Shown here piece by piece: positions 17,208 through 27,100 of a DNA stretch of 64,000 nt. The stretch lies in contig CAZPOV010000019.1 in assembly GCA_964588335.1 (NCBI GenBank), forward strand, positions 1 through 64,000, read 5' to 3'. Position 1 is the stretch's first letter. Each line of letters opens with the position of its first letter. Both the position numbers and the translations under genes were made by a program. The DNA is from JAGQZY01 sp964588335. Its GTDB lineage: Bacteria > Bdellovibrionota > Bdellovibrionia > Bdellovibrionales > JAGQZY01. The notes beneath the pieces are model-generated. The model worked only from the letters and a program-made list of their open reading frames with translations. It did no database searches and was not told the DNA's origin.

Positions 17208-17752
17208 TGATTAAAGTTGTTCTCTTTATAATAGCATCTCTTACATCTTCAGTCGTTTTTGCAGCAGGTGATGGCGTTCCCATGGGTACGGTTATTTCTC
17301 AGCTTGCCAACTTAAGCTTACTTGTGGGTGGACTTTACTTTTCGCAAAGAAAAACTATAGCGAAAGCCTTCAAAGAAAAAAAAGAGAATTTTTTAGCAAG
17401 TGTTGAAGCGGCTTCACAATCACAGAAAGAGGCCGAAAATAAATTGAACGAAGTTTCCGAGCGCCTTAATCAAATGCAGGCGACGTTTAAAAAACAGATA
17501 GAAGAAGCGAAAAAAAATGCAGAGGAGGCTTATCGAATGCAGGTCTCCGATGCTCGTAATAACGCTGAAAAAGTGAAAAGCTCCGCCTTGAATAATATAG
17601 AATTTGAGATTCAAAAACAGGTTGAAAACTTGCGTGTTGAGACTTTTCAAAAGTCTGCTGAACAAGCCGAAGAAAAACTTGAAAAGAGTCTTACTCCAGA
17701 GCAATTGAAAGCGTGGCATTCACACTTCACTGATGCGAAAGGGGCTCACTAA
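17207..17752 (+). CDS. atpF: ATP synthase subunit b (F0 peripheral stalk)
   Basis: The 181-residue protein begins at a GTG overlapping the b' stop. It has a signal-like leader (VVLFIIASLTSSVVFA) before the membrane helix (VISQLANLSLLVGGLYF), then a long coiled-coil stalk and the delta-contacting C-terminus (LTPEQLKAWHSHF). A leader of this kind before the anchor is seen in several deltaproteobacterial b subunits. It partners subunit b' in the stator. Confidence 0.88.
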   Translation: MIKVVLFIIASLTSSVVFAAGDGVPMGTVISQLANLSLLVGGLYFSQRKTIAKAFKEKKENFLASVEAASQSQKEAENKLNEVSERLNQMQATFKKQIEEAKKNAEEAYRMQVSDARNNAEKVKSSALNNIEFEIQKQVENLRVETFQKSAEQAEEKLEKSLTPEQLKAWHSHFTDAKGAH

Positions 17753-18291
17753 TGTCACAAATAGCTGAAAGATATGCGACGGCCCTTTACGAAGTGGCGA
17801 AAGCCAATGGAAACCTCAGTAAAGATGTGGAAGTTTTAAAAGCACTGAAACAATCTCTGTCAGAAAATAAAGAAATTCTAGAAATGTTAAAAACACCATT
17901 GATGTCAGACACCGAAAAAGAAGGGGTTTTGAAAAGCTCAGTCGGTGACGATTTAAATGACGAACTAGCGACGTTCTTTGCTTTGCTAACCAAAAACGGA
18001 AGGCTGGGAGAGCTACCTGGTATCGTCAATGCTTTAGAGGAAAAAGTCTCTAGCGACTTAGGTGTTGCAAGTGGGTCTGTGCGATCCGCTATAGAATTGA
18101 CCGACGCTGAAAAAAAGAATGTTCAAGAACTAATCGAAAAAGAATTGGGAACTAAAGTTAATCTTTCCTATACCGTGGACGAAAAAATGATCGGCGGAAT
18201 TGAAGCGAAGGTTGGGTCCTATATCTTTGAAGACAGTATTAAAACTCATATGCAAAAACTTAATGATTTTATAACGAGGAGAGTACAATAA
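17752..18291 (+). CDS. atpH: ATP synthase subunit delta
   Basis: Delta links the stator b subunits to the top of the F1 head. The 179 residues begin IAERYATALYEVAK, a typical OSCP/delta start, with VLKALKQSL in the helical bundle and a C-terminal DEKMIGGIEAKVGSYIFEDS segment. It overlaps the b gene by one base and ends directly before atpA. Confidence 0.95.
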   Translation: MSQIAERYATALYEVAKANGNLSKDVEVLKALKQSLSENKEILEMLKTPLMSDTEKEGVLKSSVGDDLNDELATFFALLTKNGRLGELPGIVNALEEKVSSDLGVASGSVRSAIELTDAEKKNVQELIEKELGTKVNLSYTVDEKMIGGIEAKVGSYIFEDSIKTHMQKLNDFITRRVQ

Positions 18292-19815
18292 ATGGCTACT
18301 AAAATTCGCGCAGATGAAATCAGCCGTATCCTGAAACAGCAAATTGAAAAATATAACACTCAGCTGGAAGTTAAAGAAACCGGTACCGTTCTCTCTGTTG
18401 GTGACGGTGTGGCGCGAGTCTATGGTTTGCAAACAGCCATGGCCGGAGAGCTTGTCGAGTTTCCTGGTGATATTTTTGGTATGGTATTGAACCTTGAACA
18501 AGATTCGGTCGGTGTCGTTATCTTTGGTGAAGATAAAAACATCAAAGAAGGTGATACTGTTAAAAGAACTCAAACGATTGTTGAAGTGCCTGTCGGAGAA
18601 GGTCTTCTGGGTCGAGTGGTTGATGTGTTAGGAAACCCTATTGACGGGAAAGGCCCCATTGAATCATCGCAAACGCGAGTGGTCGATGTTAAAGCACCTG
18701 GAATTGTTGAGCGCCAACCCGTTCATGAGCCCCTTCAAACAGGTATTAAAGCCATCGATTCCATGATCCCCATTGGACGCGGACAGCGTGAGTTGATCAT
18801 CGGAGACAGACAGACTGGGAAATCAGCCATTGCTATCGACACGATCATCAACCAAAAAGGTAAAGATGTTCAGTGTTTTTATGTGGCCATTGGTCAAAAG
18901 CAATCGACCATTGCTCTTGTCGCAGAAAAATTGAGAGAGGCTGGAGCCCTTGAATATACGACAATTATTGCAGCCGGCGCTGCGGCCCCCGCACCAATGC
19001 AGTATTTGGCTCCTTACGCTGGAACTGCAATGGCAGAATATTTCCGCGATTCTGGACGCCATGCCTTGATTGTTTATGATGATTTAACAAAACAAGCACA
19101 AGCCTATCGTCAGTTGTCACTTCTTCTTCGTCGTCCTCCAGGTCGAGAAGCTTATCCAGGGGATGTATTCTACGTTCACTCAAGACTCCTTGAGCGAGCC
19201 GCTAAAATGTCCGATGCCGAAGGTGGTGGTTCTTTAACAGCTCTGCCTATTATTGAAACTCAGGCAGGAGACATTTCGGCCTATATTCCTACTAACGTGA
19301 TTTCAATTACGGACGGTCAGATCTTCCTTGTAGGAGACCTCTTCCACAAAGGGATTCGACCCGCCGTTGACGTTGGTAAATCAGTGTCACGTGTTGGTGG
19401 AGCGGCCCAGATCAAAGCCATGAAGCAAGTCGGTGGAACTTTGAAACTAGCTCTCGCTCAATACCGTGAGCTCGAGGCCTTCTCGGCTTTCGCTTCGGAT
19501 CTTGATCCGGCTTCAAAAGCTCAGTTGGCTCGCGGAGAAAGACTGGTCGAGCTATTGAAGCAACCTCAGTACACTCCTTATGAAGTGGCTGATCAAATTG
19601 TTGGTATTTATGCGGCCTCGAATTCGGCTGTTGATGATTATGCTGTCTCCGATGTTCAACGTTTTGAGGCTGAATTTTTACAGTTCTTAAAGCAAAAGCA
19701 TTCCGACATTATTTCTGGAATCAATAACGAAAAGAAACTAACGGATGACATCAAATCAAAGCTTGATGCTGCGATCACTGAATTTAAAGCGACTTTTGAA
19801 CCCTCAACCAAATAG
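18292..19815 (+). CDS. atpA: ATP synthase subunit alpha
   Basis: The non-catalytic nucleotide-binding subunit of F1. The 507 residues contain the Walker A GDRQTGKS, the VYDDLTKQAQAYRQLSLL segment and the ATP synthase signature (PAVDVGKSVSRVGG). Length and motifs match bacterial AtpA closely. It starts at the base after the atpH stop, with a good GAGGAG ribosome site. Confidence 0.98.
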   Translation: MATKIRADEISRILKQQIEKYNTQLEVKETGTVLSVGDGVARVYGLQTAMAGELVEFPGDIFGMVLNLEQDSVGVVIFGEDKNIKEGDTVKRTQTIVEVPVGEGLLGRVVDVLGNPIDGKGPIESSQTRVVDVKAPGIVERQPVHEPLQTGIKAIDSMIPIGRGQRELIIGDRQTGKSAIAIDTIINQKGKDVQCFYVAIGQKQSTIALVAEKLREAGALEYTTIIAAGAAAPAPMQYLAPYAGTAMAEYFRDSGRHALIVYDDLTKQAQAYRQLSLLLRRPPGREAYPGDVFYVHSRLLERAAKMSDAEGGGSLTALPIIETQAGDISAYIPTNVISITDGQIFLVGDLFHKGIRPAVDVGKSVSRVGGAAQIKAMKQVGGTLKLALAQYRELEAFSAFASDLDPASKAQLARGERLVELLKQPQYTPYEVADQIVGIYAASNSAVDDYAVSDVQRFEAEFLQFLKQKHSDIISGINNEKKLTDDIKSKLDAAITEFKATFEPSTK

Positions 19816-19824
19816 GGCGATTGA

Positions 19825-20709
19825 ATGCCAAGTTTAAAAGATATTCGATCAAGAATCGATAGTACGAAGAATACGCAAAAGATCACAAGTGCATTGAAGC
19901 TTGTGTCGGCTGCTAAACTTCGTCGTGCTCAACACAATATTGTTAACCTTCGGCCTTACGCAAAAAGTCTTTTGACACTTATTGCAGACATTGCCGAAAC
20001 CCAAAAAGTCGAGCACAAGCTGTTAAAACAAAATGAAGATCCAAAGGCCGTCCTTTATTTGGTGATTGCCTCAGATAGAGGTCTGTGCGGCTCTTTCAAC
20101 TCGTCGATTGCCAAATACACCGAGTCCGTTATTCGCAATAAACAGGCGGACTACGAAAAGTTGGATTTCATTTTCGTCGGCAGAAAGATTAAAGAATATT
20201 TTGCACGTAGAGATATCAAGCCTATCGACTACATTACTGGTCTTGATAAAGATATCTCTTATGAACTCGCAGCCGGAGTTGCTGACAGAGTCATCGAGTT
20301 TTTTAAAGCCGGTGCCTATGACGAAATTCACATTGTTTACAATGAATTTAAATCAGCAATTGCTCAAGATGTTGTTTCTGAGCGCCTGTTGCCGATTGAC
20401 ACTTCTGAGGTCAATAGTTTTGACAAGGATAGTGAAAGTCGTTTCGCCAAAGATCTTATTTTTGAGCCAAGTCCAGAAGAGATCATCGAAGAATTACTCG
20501 ACAAGCATTTTGCTATTCAAATTTTTAGATGCATGTCTGAGAGTGTGGCTTCTGAGCATGGTGCACGCATGACTTCAATGGAGAGTTCGACCAAAAACGC
20601 GGGTGAGCTGATCAAAGGTTTAACAACTACTTATAACAAATTACGACAAGCTTCGATTACTAAAGAACTCATCGAAATTACGACGGGTGCTGAAGCACTA
20701 AACGGATAA
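19825..20709 (+). CDS. atpG: ATP synthase subunit gamma
   Basis: Gamma is the rotor shaft of F1. The 294 residues begin SLKDIRSRIDSTKNTQKIT, have SDRGLCGSFNSSI in the middle, and end with the conserved helix SEHGARMTSMESSTKNA...YNKLRQASITKELIEI. It lies between alpha and beta in standard order. Confidence 0.97.
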   Translation: MPSLKDIRSRIDSTKNTQKITSALKLVSAAKLRRAQHNIVNLRPYAKSLLTLIADIAETQKVEHKLLKQNEDPKAVLYLVIASDRGLCGSFNSSIAKYTESVIRNKQADYEKLDFIFVGRKIKEYFARRDIKPIDYITGLDKDISYELAAGVADRVIEFFKAGAYDEIHIVYNEFKSAIAQDVVSERLLPIDTSEVNSFDKDSESRFAKDLIFEPSPEEIIEELLDKHFAIQIFRCMSESVASEHGARMTSMESSTKNAGELIKGLTTTYNKLRQASITKELIEITTGAEALNG

Positions 20710-20755
20710 TTAATATTTTTGAAAAAGATTCTAGGACATTTAGAAGGAGAAAATA

Positions 20756-22156
20756 ATGGAAAAGGGAACAGTTAAACAAGTTATGGGACCTGTTGTGGAC
20801 GTTGAGTTTACCTCGGGCAATCTTCCTCCGATCCTTTCCGCATTGACGACGACAAACAAATCGATCAATGAAAAAGAAAACAATCTTGTCCTTGAGGTGG
20901 CTCAGCATCTTGGGGACGGCTTGGTTCGTACGGTTGCGATGGATACCTCTGAGGGTTTAACCCGCGGACAATCTGTTAGTCCTACCGGTGATTCAATAAC
21001 GGCTCCCGTTGGTAAAGAGGTTTTGGGACGAATTATTAATGTTGTTGGTGAGCCTGTGGATGGCAAAGGACCCGTTACTTCTAAAGAAAGATGGTCTATT
21101 CATAGAGAGGCGCCAAAATTCGAAGAACAAAGTACAAAAGCCGAAATGTTGATGACAGGAATTAAAGTTGTCGACCTTCTTGCTCCTTATGCAAAGGGTG
21201 GGAAAATCGGACTGTTCGGTGGTGCCGGGGTCGGTAAAACGGTTTTGATTCAAGAACTCATTCGAAACATTGCTACCGAGCACGGTGGATATTCAGTGTT
21301 TGCCGGAGTTGGTGAAAGAACTCGTGAAGGAAACGATCTTTGGCTAGAAATGACAGAGAGTGGAGTTATTGAAAAAACGGCTCTCGTTTTTGGACAAATG
21401 AACGAACCTCCTGGAGCTCGTCAACGAGTGGCACTAACCGGTTTGACGATTGCGGAGTACTTCCGAGACCAAGAGGGACAAGACGTTCTATTGTTCGTCG
21501 ATAACATTTTCCGATTCACTCAAGCGGGTGCTGAGGTTTCGGCCCTGCTTGGACGAATTCCATCAGCGGTAGGATATCAGCCAACACTTGGAACGGATAT
21601 GGGTGCGTTGCAAGAGCGAATTACGTCCACAAAAAAAGGTTCAGTCACCTCTGTTCAAGCTGTTTACGTTCCTGCGGATGACTACACGGATCCTGCTCCA
21701 GCGACGACATTTACTCACTTGGACGCGACGACCAACTTGGATCGTGATATTGCTGCGATGGGTATCTATCCTGCGGTTCACCCACTGAACTCTACGTCTC
21801 GATTGTTGACTCCCGATGTTGTTGGTGACGAACACTACAAAGTCGCCCGTGATGTTCAGGCTTTGTTACAACGCTATAAAGAGCTACAAGATATCATTGC
21901 GATTTTGGGACTCGACGAACTTTCTGAAGATGATAAACTTGTGGTATCTAGAGCTCGTAAGATTCAAAGATTTTTGTCTCAGCCTTTCTTCGTGGCCGAG
22001 CAGTTTACTGGAATGTCTGGTAAATATGTCGATATTAAAGATACCGTAAAGGGTTTCAGAGAAATTCTTGATGGAAAGCACGATGAGCTTCCGGAACAAG
22101 CTTTTTACCTGGTTGGAACAATCGAAGATGCAATTGAAAAGGCGAAAACTCTATAA
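20756..22156 (+). CDS. atpD: ATP synthase subunit beta
   Basis: The catalytic subunit of F1. The 466 residues contain Walker A (GGAGVGKTVLI), the catalytic GERTREGNDL, the Walker B aspartate in VLLFVDNIFRFTQAG and the family signature PAVHPLNSTS. AGAAGGAG precedes the ATG. The stop overlaps the atpC start by one base. Confidence 0.98.
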   Translation: MEKGTVKQVMGPVVDVEFTSGNLPPILSALTTTNKSINEKENNLVLEVAQHLGDGLVRTVAMDTSEGLTRGQSVSPTGDSITAPVGKEVLGRIINVVGEPVDGKGPVTSKERWSIHREAPKFEEQSTKAEMLMTGIKVVDLLAPYAKGGKIGLFGGAGVGKTVLIQELIRNIATEHGGYSVFAGVGERTREGNDLWLEMTESGVIEKTALVFGQMNEPPGARQRVALTGLTIAEYFRDQEGQDVLLFVDNIFRFTQAGAEVSALLGRIPSAVGYQPTLGTDMGALQERITSTKKGSVTSVQAVYVPADDYTDPAPATTFTHLDATTNLDRDIAAMGIYPAVHPLNSTSRLLTPDVVGDEHYKVARDVQALLQRYKELQDIIAILGLDELSEDDKLVVSRARKIQRFLSQPFFVAEQFTGMSGKYVDIKDTVKGFREILDGKHDELPEQAFYLVGTIEDAIEKAKTL

Positions 22157-22560
22157 TGTTTGAATTGAGTATAGTAACACCGGATAAAAAATTGGTCTCA
22201 GGAGCGGAAATGGAAGAGGTTTTCGTTCCAGCAGAACGTGGAGAATTAAACATTCTCCCTGGCCATTCTCCCCTGGTTTCAACCCTAGATCCGGGAGTTT
22301 TAAAATATCGTCTAAAGGGTTCAACAGAAATGAATGCTGTCGCCATTTCATGGGGCTATGTTGAAGTGACTCCAAATGGTGTGAATATATTGGCTGAAAC
22401 GGCTGAGAAAAAATCGGATATCGATCTTGAGAAGGCTAAGAATAACCTAAAAGAGATTGAACAAGCTTTAGACTCAGCCGAGTCACCAGAGGATATCGTT
22501 GAGTACGATAAAAAACGTCGACGAGCTGAAGCTCGAATCAATGTTGTAGAAAAGCATTAA
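22156..22560 (+). CDS. atpC: ATP synthase subunit epsilon
   Basis: Epsilon sits on the central stalk and inhibits ATP hydrolysis. The 134 residues have the N-terminal beta sandwich (FELSIVTPDKKLVSG, VFVPAERGELNILPGHSPLV) and the C-terminal helical part ending in ARRRAEARINVVEK-like sequence. It is the last gene of the operon and is followed immediately by a strong terminator. The a (atpB) and c (atpE) subunit genes are not in this window. Confidence 0.95.
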   Translation: MFELSIVTPDKKLVSGAEMEEVFVPAERGELNILPGHSPLVSTLDPGVLKYRLKGSTEMNAVAISWGYVEVTPNGVNILAETAEKKSDIDLEKAKNNLKEIEQALDSAESPEDIVEYDKKRRRAEARINVVEKH

Positions 22561-22591
22561 AAAAAGGAACCTTCCGGTTCCTTTTCTTTTT
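22561..22591. terminator. Bidirectional terminator after atpC
   Basis: Stem GGAACC (22566-22671 region start; 22566-22571) with loop TTCC and GGTTCC (22576-22581), flanked by As on the left and TTTTCTTTTT on the right. It starts right at the atpC stop. The A-run to the left gives a T-run on the minus strand, so it can also stop transcription of the convergent lipoprotein gene. Confidence 0.85.
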
Positions 22592-22661
22592 AAATCAATT
22601 GTTTGTTAGTTTGAATGTTAAAGGTTTTCCAAAGCCCTTGGGTTTTGGATAAGCCTGAATC

Positions 22662-23630
22662 CTATTGTCCACCTTGTTCACTCTCGATGGCTTCAACGAT
22701 ACTTCCCATTACGTTGACTCGAATAGTAAGTTCACGAAGATTGTCTCTTAGAACTTCATTTCTAGCATCAGTTAAACGAGGGTCACCAGGTTCTTGAATT
22801 TGAAACTGAGCAAGGGCCCCTTGAGCTTGCGATACAATACCTTCCGTTCGAACAACCGCTGATCCACGAGCCATTTCGCTTGCGGTGCAATTTCCAGAAG
22901 TATCATCACACTGATAACTGGAACGAATCGTGGCAATCATTTGGTTGAGTTGAGAAATGCTCTCGCTGATTTGAGTCCGAAGACTTTCGTGTTCAGAAGC
23001 CATTTCAATCCATGGCGCTCTAATATCGGCGTTGATTTCATTTTGTATAGTATCAACGACTGGGCTTAGTGCATTTCGAATACTCTCAGCCTTCTGAACC
23101 ATAACTTCGTATTGCTCTGTTGTTATGACATCAAGGGCGGGGTTAGCCATTAGGTTTGATACAGCGTATGCGGCGGCCTGGGAAGCAACATTGAGTGCAC
23201 AAAAATGGTTGTCAGCCTCCGAAAGGGACCGAGCTAAAGCTAAGGCTGCAAATTGAACCTGTTGAGCTGATTGATTTGTGTCCATAATTCTTTCAAGTGG
23301 AGGAGCGAAAGTGAAAGTCTGGCTTCCTGTATTAACCACTTCTTGTTGGGTGGCTAAAGCAACTTGTTCATTTTCAGCACATTGTTCTGTCGAATAATTG
23401 ATATTGGCAATTACATTTAAATCGGCCGTTATCCCAGAACGATGTTCAAGCTTTTGCTGCATTTCAAGGGCCGCTTGTTGTTCTTCGGCCGAGGGGCCAT
23501 TGGGATTTTCCGAAGGCAAAGCTGGGCCGTCAGCGGGAGTGTTGTGGTTACCTTGAAACTCACTGCAATTGATTAAGCCTGCAGATGCGATAAGTGCCAG
23601 GCCAGCAAAAATTATTTTGAATTTGGACAT
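22662..23630 (-). CDS. Predicted outer-membrane lipoprotein, function unknown
   Basis: A 322-residue exported protein with a leader (FKIIFAGLALIASAGLINC) ending at Cys22; Asn at the -1 position of the lipobox is unusual. After a Pro/Asn-rich linker the mature protein is helical and rich in Ala, Gln, Glu and Ser, with four further cysteines in the mature part (in EQCAEN, FCAL, QCDD and NCTAS) that could form disulfides. I recognise no family. It is divergent from the large lipoprotein operon at 24104, sharing a 473-base control region, which hints at a linked role. Confidence 0.75.
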   Translation of the reverse strand: MSKFKIIFAGLALIASAGLINCSEFQGNHNTPADGPALPSENPNGPSAEEQQAALEMQQKLEHRSGITADLNVIANINYSTEQCAENEQVALATQQEVVNTGSQTFTFAPPLERIMDTNQSAQQVQFAALALARSLSEADNHFCALNVASQAAAYAVSNLMANPALDVITTEQYEVMVQKAESIRNALSPVVDTIQNEINADIRAPWIEMASEHESLRTQISESISQLNQMIATIRSSYQCDDTSGNCTASEMARGSAVVRTEGIVSQAQGALAQFQIQEPGDPRLTDARNEVLRDNLRELTIRVNVMGSIVEAIESEQGGQ

Positions 23631-24103
23631 GTTATTTTTCCTCCAAAGAAAAAGGTCAGTTAATGATCACGAAAGATTAGTGTTCAAGAGTCATGCCATG
23701 CGTCAAACCGAGTGTTTTTCGGAAGGGGCCCTTTAAACAGTGCATTCAAGGCCATTGCAGCGAAAGAAGTACTGATTCGGGGACGACCATGTTTATAAAA
23801 TTTGCTTAAAAAGTGCAAAGATTGTCACAATTTAGAGCGAGCAACCGTACTAAAATGGCTTTTGAACCAGATAAAATTGACAGGGTCTTTTTCGCAAAAA
23901 CCCATCAAATTAGCCAAAGTTTTTCTTATGGGTGCCATAAGTGACTGAAATTATTAGCTGAATTTCTTGCAAAATAACCCCCTTGCACACTGTAACCTTT
24001 TCTTAGCGAAGATTTAGCATTGAATAAAAGACCTATTAGATAGAAGTTCAGGCCCTATTTATTGGGATTAACGGGGGGGTACAAACTTTTAGGGGCCTCT
24101 ATT
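23631..24103. promoter_or_regulatory. Divergent control region with a perfect palindrome
   Basis: This 473-base region separates two divergently transcribed exported-protein genes. It holds a perfect inverted repeat CTTATGG-GTG-CCATAAG (23935-23951), which looks like an operator for a dimeric regulator. TTGACA is at 23877-23882 without a good -10, and TTGCAA at 23977-23982 with TGTAAC 18 bases on is a possible plus-strand promoter. A run of seven Gs lies at 24073-24079, 25 bases before the metalloprotease ATG. No coding region is supported here. Confidence 0.45.
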
Positions 24104-27100
24104 ATGAAACGATGTTTCGCCGCCGCCGTTGCGTCATTGATGTTATCTTTTTCAGTTATCTTAGTCACTTCATGTACTTATGTGACTCCAGAAGCTGAAG
24201 ATCCAAACCCAGAACTACAAAGCACAGAGAACTGTGCCGTCAGAGACGGAGTTCTTTCCTGTAAAAAAAGCTTTTTCGGATACGACATTAGTGAAAGCAG
24301 TCGAGAGGTCACTTACAGCCCTAAAACATGGTTATGCGGTTGGGCTCCAGTCACTCAAAGTGGTGGTTGGCATGGAGCCGGTGGGCTTTCAAATACTCCT
24401 TACCGTTCTCGTCACTGTAACGTTGAAATCCGAATCTCAAAAGATGGTTCTGAACTTCAGGCGAAACTTATCAACCTGAACTTTCCCAATGACTACGACC
24501 GGTGGCAGCCACTTTTTTCTATTCCGATTCAATCCCACTACTATTACGAAAGAGATGTCGATTCTCGCGGTCGTGAGCTGAATAAATACAAAAAGGTTTC
24601 AGACCGTGCCAATTGGAAACTGCGACCTTGGATGGATCTTGATTTAAAAAATATTAAATTCCAAGATGTCTTCAAGCGCCCCTACGGTTTTTGGGGTGGA
24701 CAAATCAATGATGCTTTTGACGTCGAAGTCACCACCGAAGGTGATAAAGCATTCCTTGCTTTCAGTGGTTCGATGACTCACGGACTTTATGGTTCGTTGG
24801 TCTCACACACTTATCGCTTCAATTTCTTGGAGATTAAAGACAATCCCAACTTTAAACCAACTCCTTATAACAAGCGAAACGCTAAACACATGAACATCCT
24901 TCATATCTTAGGCTATCAACCAACAGGAAACCAAGCTCAAGAAGTGAACTGGGCCGCCCACTGGGATGTTTCGAAACCTGTTGAGTTTTGCTTAAACAGT
25001 TTTCCCGATGATAACCGCGGTTACAAAAAAATTGGTGAAGAGGTTATCGATGAAATGAACAAAGCCATGGAAAGAATTGGTGCTGTTGAAGAGGGGCAGA
25101 AAGCCTTTGTTGTTTCTAAAAGAAAATTAAAATATGATTTTGACCTTCGTTGCCCCGCTATTACTTGGGTGGATGATCCTATCTTGTCTTTCCGTGCTCC
25201 ATTGGGAATCGGACTCGTTAACACCAACATCAAAACCGGTGAAATTCTTTGGGGTGGAGCCGTTATTTGGGGTGGACTGATTGACTATATTGTTAATCGG
25301 GACAGCGAATCGACAGCCGATGCTTTGGCTCGTGAAACCCACGCCATGCTACAGGATATCGAGTTGGCAAAAAACAATCCCTACTATGAAGATCTGTCAG
25401 CACAATTGCGCTTAAAAGATTGGTCACGTGGGTTCCGCAACCTTAATGATTTCGTAAACATGTCAATGGCACAGCACAACGGTGGTGGAGATCAAGCGAC
25501 ATTGTCTGATTTCAGAAATCGACTTGCTCAACAATTTCAACAGTTCCAAGGTGCCGAGGGTGAGCAGCGTGAAGCCTTGATGCAAGAGATGATGACTCAG
25601 CTTGAAGAAATTGATGCCATCGGAAGTCTGAATATCGACGGACACGATATTGAGCCTCTTAGTATAAACGACAAAGACCTTCTTTTTGATGCATCCTACG
25701 CTCAAGTCAATGAAGACGAATTTCTTTCTGACCTTGTCCAAGTGGCAGGTCTTACAAAAGGCGCCACCTACAATGAAAAAGAACAAGAGTCTAAAAACAT
25801 TGTTCTTAATAATAGTATGACTATGGAAAAAGCTGAGGAGTTGGTAAAAGAATTTCTTAGCGACCAAAGTATGGCTTACGACGCCGACAATAGAGTTGAA
25901 AATCACTACGATGCCGTAAGTGCCGCCGTTTCACAAATGTCAGGTCTGGAAAGACTTGAGGCCGCTCAATCATTTATTAAAAATGTGACATTGCATGAAT
26001 TGGGTCACGTTGTTGGGCTGGGTCACCAGTTCGAAGGAAACCGAATGCCTGAAAAAGGAATGGTTCCTCCTTCTGTATATGACACTCTTGCCGCTGAGGT
26101 GGGAACAAACCACAACTACTCATCGATCATGGACTATATGAGTGGACATACGGAGGTCTCTCTTCCTCGTGATAAAGTGAAAATGCAAGCACAAGATGAG
26201 CTGACTTTGGCTTATCTCTACAACCAAAAGTATTCATCTTATAAATCGGGTGATGAAGATTGGACTTTCTTCGATGTACCTTCAAATGGAGTTATTCCAA
26301 ATCAAACGATGTCGAAGGGAAATGTGTATCAGACTCGTTACATGCCACAATGTTCAGATTTTGATGCATGGCTAGCGACCAGTCCTTACTGTCGACGTTG
26401 GGATCGTGGTCACGATGCTCCCTCAATTGTTGAAGAGAATTTAAAAGAATACACCGATTCCTTTGTTTCGCGACTTAACTCTTTCACAGAGGCGACAGGT
26501 GGTAATCCTTACTGGGCCCGCTATAGACTGTGGTGGAGCACATACAACTTGATGAACACAAATAGAACCTTTTATGATCAGATGCGATATCAGCTGACAA
26601 ATAATGAAGTGTACAGAGAAGTTTTTGACGACATTAAAAAAGACGAAAGTGCTTTGTTAAACTTCTCGAAAGCCTGTATCGATCCTTCATTGGCGCCGAA
26701 TGACCGCATGGGCCTTCAGTATGCGAAGCTAGCGCTTCAACCTATGGTGGCCACTTCAGGAGTCAACACCGTCGAAGAGCTTCAATCACAGCAGACAACG
26801 GCTTCTTATCGTTCAATGTACTCTCAGTATAAGTCAATTGTTGGCGATACCAATACCAGAGAACTTGATGATAAAGGGTTTGATGAGCTTGAGGCAAAGC
26901 TGAATGAAAATGGATTGGCTTACACTGAACTTCAAAAGCTTTGTCGTGCTTCAAAAAAATCATTGGAAGTAGCAAAGCTTCTGTTGAGCTTGAAAGGCCC
27001 AGACCATCCGATCATGAATTACGATGCGTCAATCGTGCCGACAGGTCTTCGTGGCGGAGAGGCAACATCGGATTACTCGCGAGTTTTTGGTACTTACGAT

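Noticed and set aside
24062..24103. Upstream start for the metalloprotease gene
   Set aside because: The extra 14 residues would precede a well-formed lipoprotein leader and run through the G7 tract.
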